Assembly (NCBI GenBank): GCA_041655055.1
Contig: JBBAGE010000117.1
Location: forward strand, 1 to 7,635
DNA length: 7,635 nt
Source of the DNA: JBBAGE01 sp041655055
GTDB lineage: Bacteria; Pseudomonadota; Alphaproteobacteria; Rhodobacterales; Rhodobacteraceae
Direction: 5' to 3'
Position numbers and translations under genes: made by a program. This document shows positions 5,226 through 7,635 of the stretch, piece after piece (positions within the stretch are counted from its first letter, which is position 1; each line of letters starts with the position of its first letter). Below the pieces are notes generated by a model that worked only from the letters and a program-made list of their open reading frames with translations, had not been told where the DNA came from and did not search any database.

Positions 5226-6560
5226 ATGGCCGGAATACCACACGACCCTTACGAGCCCAAGACGGGCGCCGAAAAGTGGCTTCACAAACGTTTGCCGATT
5301 GTCGCGCTTCTTTATGATACGCTGATGATCCCCACCCCCAAGAACCTTAACTGGATGTGGATCTGGGGCGTTATCCTTGTGTTCACGCTGGTGCTGATGC
5401 TGGCCACGGGCATTCCGCTGGCGATGCATTACACCCCGCATGTCGATCTGGCCTTTGCCAGTATCGAACATATCATGCGCGATGTGAACGGCGGGCATAT
5501 GCTGCGCTATCTGCATGCCAATGGCGCGTCGCTGTTCTTTTTTGCCGTTTATATCCACATGTTCCGTGGGCTTTACTATGGGTCGTATAAATCCCCGCGC
5601 GAAGTGACCTGGATCATCGGGATGCTGATCTATTTCGCGATGATGGCCACGGCCTTCATGGGCTATGTGCTGCCATGGGGTCAGATGTCGTTTTGGGGCG
5701 CGACCGTGATCACCGGCCTGTTTGGCGCGATCCCGCTGGTGGGCGAATCGATCCAGACCTGGCTTTTGGGCGGGCCTGCGGTGGATAATGCCACGCTGAA
5801 CCGCTTTTTCTCGCTGCACTATCTGCTGCCTTTCGTGATTGTGGCGCTGGTGCTGGTGCACGTCTGGGCGTTCCATTCGACCGGCAACAGCAACCCCACC
5901 GGGGTTGAGGTTCGCCGCGATTCCAAAGAGATCGCCAAGAAAGATACCCTGCCCTTCTGGCCCTATTTCGTGATGAAGGATCTGTTCGCGCTTGGCGTCG
6001 TGCTGATCGTGTTCTTTGCGATCGTGGGCTTCATGCCCAACTATCTGGGCCACCCCGACAACTATATCGAGGCAAACCCCCTGGTGACCCCCGCACATAT
6101 CGTGCCGGAATGGTATTTCCTGCCGTTCTACGCGATCTTGCGCGCCTTTACCGCGGATGTCTGGGTCGTTCAGATCGTGTCGTTCCTTACCGGCGGTATT
6201 ATCGATGCCAAATTCTTTGGCGTGCTGGCGATGTTTGCCGCGATCCTTGTGATCGCGCTGGCGCCCTGGCTTGATACATCCTCGGTGCGCTCGGGCCGCT
6301 ATCGCCCGATGCTGAAATGGTGGTTCGCGCTGCTGGTGGTGGATTTCATCGTCCTGACATGGGCAGGCGCCATGCCGGCGGAACCGCCGTATTCGACCAT
6401 CTCGCTGATCGGTTCGACCTATTGGTTCGCCTATTTCCTCGTCATTCTGCCCCTGCTGGGCGTGATCGAAAAACCCGGCACACCGCCGGCCACGATCGAG
6501 GATGACTATAACGCCCACTACCCGAAGGCCGCATCCCAAGATGCGCCCCCGGCCGAGTGA
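5226..6560 (+). CDS. petB: Cytochrome b subunit of cytochrome bc1 complex
   Basis: PetB is the integral-membrane core of ubiquinol:cytochrome c oxidoreductase. It holds both b hemes and forms the Qo and Qi quinone sites. The 444-residue product is full length in one piece (not split into b6 and subunit IV) and has about eight hydrophobic helices. The heme ligands H97 and H198, and H111 and H212, fall at the same numbers as in Rhodobacter. The Qo-site PEWY motif is at 294-297 with E295. WGQMSFWG (151-158) gives G158, the position where changes in relatives confer resistance to Qo inhibitors; here it is the sensitive-type glycine. It lies second in petABC, with petC starting 16 bases after its stop. 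The C-terminal tail (about 415-444) is hydrophilic. Confidence 0.98.
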   Translation: MAGIPHDPYEPKTGAEKWLHKRLPIVALLYDTLMIPTPKNLNWMWIWGVILVFTLVLMLATGIPLAMHYTPHVDLAFASIEHIMRDVNGGHMLRYLHANGASLFFFAVYIHMFRGLYYGSYKSPREVTWIIGMLIYFAMMATAFMGYVLPWGQMSFWGATVITGLFGAIPLVGESIQTWLLGGPAVDNATLNRFFSLHYLLPFVIVALVLVHVWAFHSTGNSNPTGVEVRRDSKEIAKKDTLPFWPYFVMKDLFALGVVLIVFFAIVGFMPNYLGHPDNYIEANPLVTPAHIVPEWYFLPFYAILRAFTADVWVVQIVSFLTGGIIDAKFFGVLAMFAAILVIALAPWLDTSSVRSGRYRPMLKWWFALLVVDFIVLTWAGAMPAEPPYSTISLIGSTYWFAYFLVILPLLGVIEKPGTPPATIEDDYNAHYPKAASQDAPPAE

Positions 6561-6562
6561 GA

Positions 6563-6567
6563 AAGGA
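6563..6567 (+). promoter_or_regulatory. petC ribosome binding site
   Basis: AAGGA lies 9 bases before the ATG at 6577, with a second weaker purine run (GAGAG, 6571-6575) between. It supports 6577 as the petC start, giving a protein that begins directly with a signal peptide, in preference to the in-frame ATG at 6502 inside petB. Confidence 0.65.
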
Positions 6568-6576
6568 TCAGAGAGC

Positions 6577-7371
6577 ATGATCAAGAAACTCACCCTTTCC
6601 GCTGTTGCTGCGCTTGGCCTTATGGCCGGCGCCGCCCAGGCCGCAGGCGACGCTGCCCCGATCGATGATGTGAACTTCACCTTCGAAGGGCCGTTCGGCA
6701 CCTATAACCAGTTTCAGCTTCAGCGCGGGCTGCAGGTCTACACCGAAGTTTGCGCCGCCTGTCACGGGCTGAAACAGGTGCCGCTGCGCACGTTGGCCGA
6801 TAGTGATGGCGTCGGCCTGCCCGAAGATCAGGTGCGCGCCTATGCGGCCCGGACGTTCCGCGTCTTTGATGCAGAACTGCAGGCCGAGCGTCCGGCAACG
6901 CCGAACGACTATTTCCCCGATTCGATGATTGAAAACGCGCCGGATCTGTCGCTGATGGCGAAATCGCGCGCGGGGTTCAGCGGGCCTTATGGCACCGGGA
7001 TCAACCAGTTTTTCAAGGGTATGGGCGGACCGGAATATATCTCGGCGATCCTGACATCCTATACCGGGGTGCAGATGGAACAGGCCGGCACCGTGCTTTA
7101 TGAAAACACCGCCTTTCCGGGCGGCTGGATTTCCATGGCGCCGCCGCTGACCGCGCAGGCTGTCGAATATGCCGATGGTCACCCGACCACGCTGCAGGCC
7201 CATGCACAGGATGTATCCGCATTCCTGATGTGGGCGGCCGAGCCGAAAATGATGGCGCGCAAACAGACGGGCTTTCTGGCGGTCACCTTTCTGGTGCTGC
7301 TGACGGTGCTGCTCTATCTGACGAACAAGCGGCTTTGGGCCCCCCACAAGGCCCGCAACCGGGTTGAATAA
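6577..7371 (+). CDS. petC: Cytochrome c1 subunit of cytochrome bc1 complex
   Basis: PetC is the membrane-anchored c-type cytochrome that takes electrons from the Rieske protein and hands them to soluble or membrane cytochrome c in the periplasm. The 264-residue precursor has a signal peptide cleaved after AAQA (A22). The heme-attachment motif is CAACH (59-63). The likely methionine ligand is M187 in SMAPPL (186-191). The C-terminal anchor is at about 233-249, followed by the conserved NKRLWAPHK (250-258). C59 and C62 are its only cysteines. The segment between GPEYI (151-155) and the methionine ligand is short, and it lacks the extra loop with the disulfide cysteines known from Rb. capsulatus cytochrome c1. 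Overall it is slightly shorter than that protein. It is the last gene of petABC, followed by a strong terminator. Confidence 0.96.
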   Translation: MIKKLTLSAVAALGLMAGAAQAAGDAAPIDDVNFTFEGPFGTYNQFQLQRGLQVYTEVCAACHGLKQVPLRTLADSDGVGLPEDQVRAYAARTFRVFDAELQAERPATPNDYFPDSMIENAPDLSLMAKSRAGFSGPYGTGINQFFKGMGGPEYISAILTSYTGVQMEQAGTVLYENTAFPGGWISMAPPLTAQAVEYADGHPTTLQAHAQDVSAFLMWAAEPKMMARKQTGFLAVTFLVLLTVLLYLTNKRLWAPHKARNRVE

Positions 7372-7377
7372 AACACC

Positions 7378-7405
7378 AAACGCGCCCTCCGGGGCGCGTT
7401 TTTTT
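7378..7405 (+). terminator. Intrinsic terminator of petABC
   Basis: AAACGCGCCC (7378-7387) pairs perfectly with GGGCGCGTTT (7392-7401) around the loop TCCG, and seven T residues (7399-7405) close it. It starts 6 bases after the petC stop. Read on the other strand the same hairpin is followed by a weaker T-containing stretch (TTTGGTGTTTTA), so it may also stop transcription from the convergent thiQ-like gene. Confidence 0.9.
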
Positions 7406-7635
7406 ATGGGCCGAGATAGGCGCGCAATCCCGCCGGCGGATCGGCCAGCAGCGCCGCGGTCGGCATCGGCGGATGCGCCATCCCCGCATCAAGCCAGATG
7501 ATCTGCCCCGCGATCCGCTGCGCATCGCTGATATCATGGCTGACCATCAGCATCATGGCCCCGGTTTCGGCACAAAGCGCGGCCACCAGATCCAGCATTT
7601 CCGCCCGCAAGGCCGGGCCAAGCGCGGCAAAGGGT
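7404..7635 (-). CDS. thiQ: Thiamine ABC transporter ATP-binding protein ThiQ, 3' part
   Basis: Only the last 76 residues are in the window; the 5' part lies beyond 7635. The visible part starts PFAALGPALRAEMLDLV, the stretch after Walker B including the D-loop region, as in ThiQ proteins (E. coli has PFSALDPALRQEML). It is followed by the H-loop in MVSHD and a short tail ending AYLGP. ThiQ is the cytoplasmic ATPase that powers the ThiBPQ importer for thiamine or its phosphates. Other small ABC ATPases are possible, but the motif together with the short C-terminal tail favours ThiQ. No Walker A is visible because of the window edge. The gene runs towards petC, and its stop codon TAA (7406-7404) overlaps the T-tract of the petC terminator. 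Confidence 0.75.
   Translation of the reverse strand, partial: PFAALGPALRAEMLDLVAALCAETGAMMLMVSHDISDAQRIAGQIIWLDAGMAHPPMPTAALLADPPAGLRAYLGP

Noticed and set aside
4399..5241. Minus-strand open frame of 280 codons opposite petA
   Set aside because: It covers the petA antisense strand and the intergenic promoter region, with no recognisable domain.
6502..6576. N-terminal extension of PetC starting inside petB
   Set aside because: It would place 25 hydrophilic residues before a proper signal peptide and overlap petB; the ATG at 6577 has its own ribosome binding site.
5115..6701. Minus-strand open frame of 528 codons opposite petB
   Set aside because: It is very rich in His, Gln and Arg, as expected for the antisense of membrane-protein codons in GC-rich DNA; petB on the other strand is certain.
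1..7635. CRISPR array, tandem repeats or replication origin
   Set aside because: No spaced direct repeats, no AT-rich iteron clusters and no DnaA-box clusters were seen on reading the window.

Overview
The window looks like chromosomal DNA from an alphaproteobacterium, most likely of the Rhodobacterales (Rhodobacter/Roseobacter group). The signs are GC-rich coding sequence, a petA-petB-petC cytochrome bc1 operon whose protein motifs match the Rhodobacter proteins nearly residue for residue, the dapF-mtaB pair with a one-base overlap, and a thiQ-type ATPase with the FAALGPALR motif. The taxonomic call rests on protein resemblance recalled from memory, not on a search.

Layout. Bases 1 to about 112 look like the start of an IS5-type insertion sequence, with the first 15 transposase codons followed by a stop, read on the minus strand. 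It lies at the 3' end of a minus-strand gene (97-1245) for a two-domain protein: an N-terminal CTP-dependent nucleotidyltransferase and a C-terminal LicD-like phosphotransferase that breaks off where the family should continue. This gene is visibly less GC-rich than the rest. Next comes a minus-strand tRNA-Lys(UUU) (1393-1468) with a good sigma-70-type promoter. dapF (1604-2443) and mtaB (2443-3699) follow on the plus strand. A minus-strand outer-membrane beta-barrel gene (3713-4396) converges on mtaB and has its own clear promoter. The petABC operon (4654-7371) runs on the plus strand and ends in a strong hairpin terminator. The last 232 bases hold the 3' end of a minus-strand thiQ-like gene whose stop codon lies in the T-tract of that terminator.

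How the genes work together. PetA (Rieske protein), PetB (cytochrome b) and PetC (cytochrome c1) are the three catalytic subunits of the ubiquinol:cytochrome c oxidoreductase. DapF makes meso-diaminopimelate for peptidoglycan and lysine; MtaB modifies A37 of ANN-decoding tRNAs, a class that includes the tRNA-Lys encoded just upstream. The left edge (nucleotidyltransferase-LicD gene, IS fragment, tRNA 3' flank) reads as accessory, surface-polysaccharide-type DNA next to a tRNA; everything right of the tRNA is ordinary core genome.

I do not see a convincing new system. The most interesting object is the fused nucleotidyltransferase-LicD protein, and it appears to have been broken by the IS. Several obvious longer reading frames give wrong starts: petA really begins at a TTG (4654) and petC at 6577.
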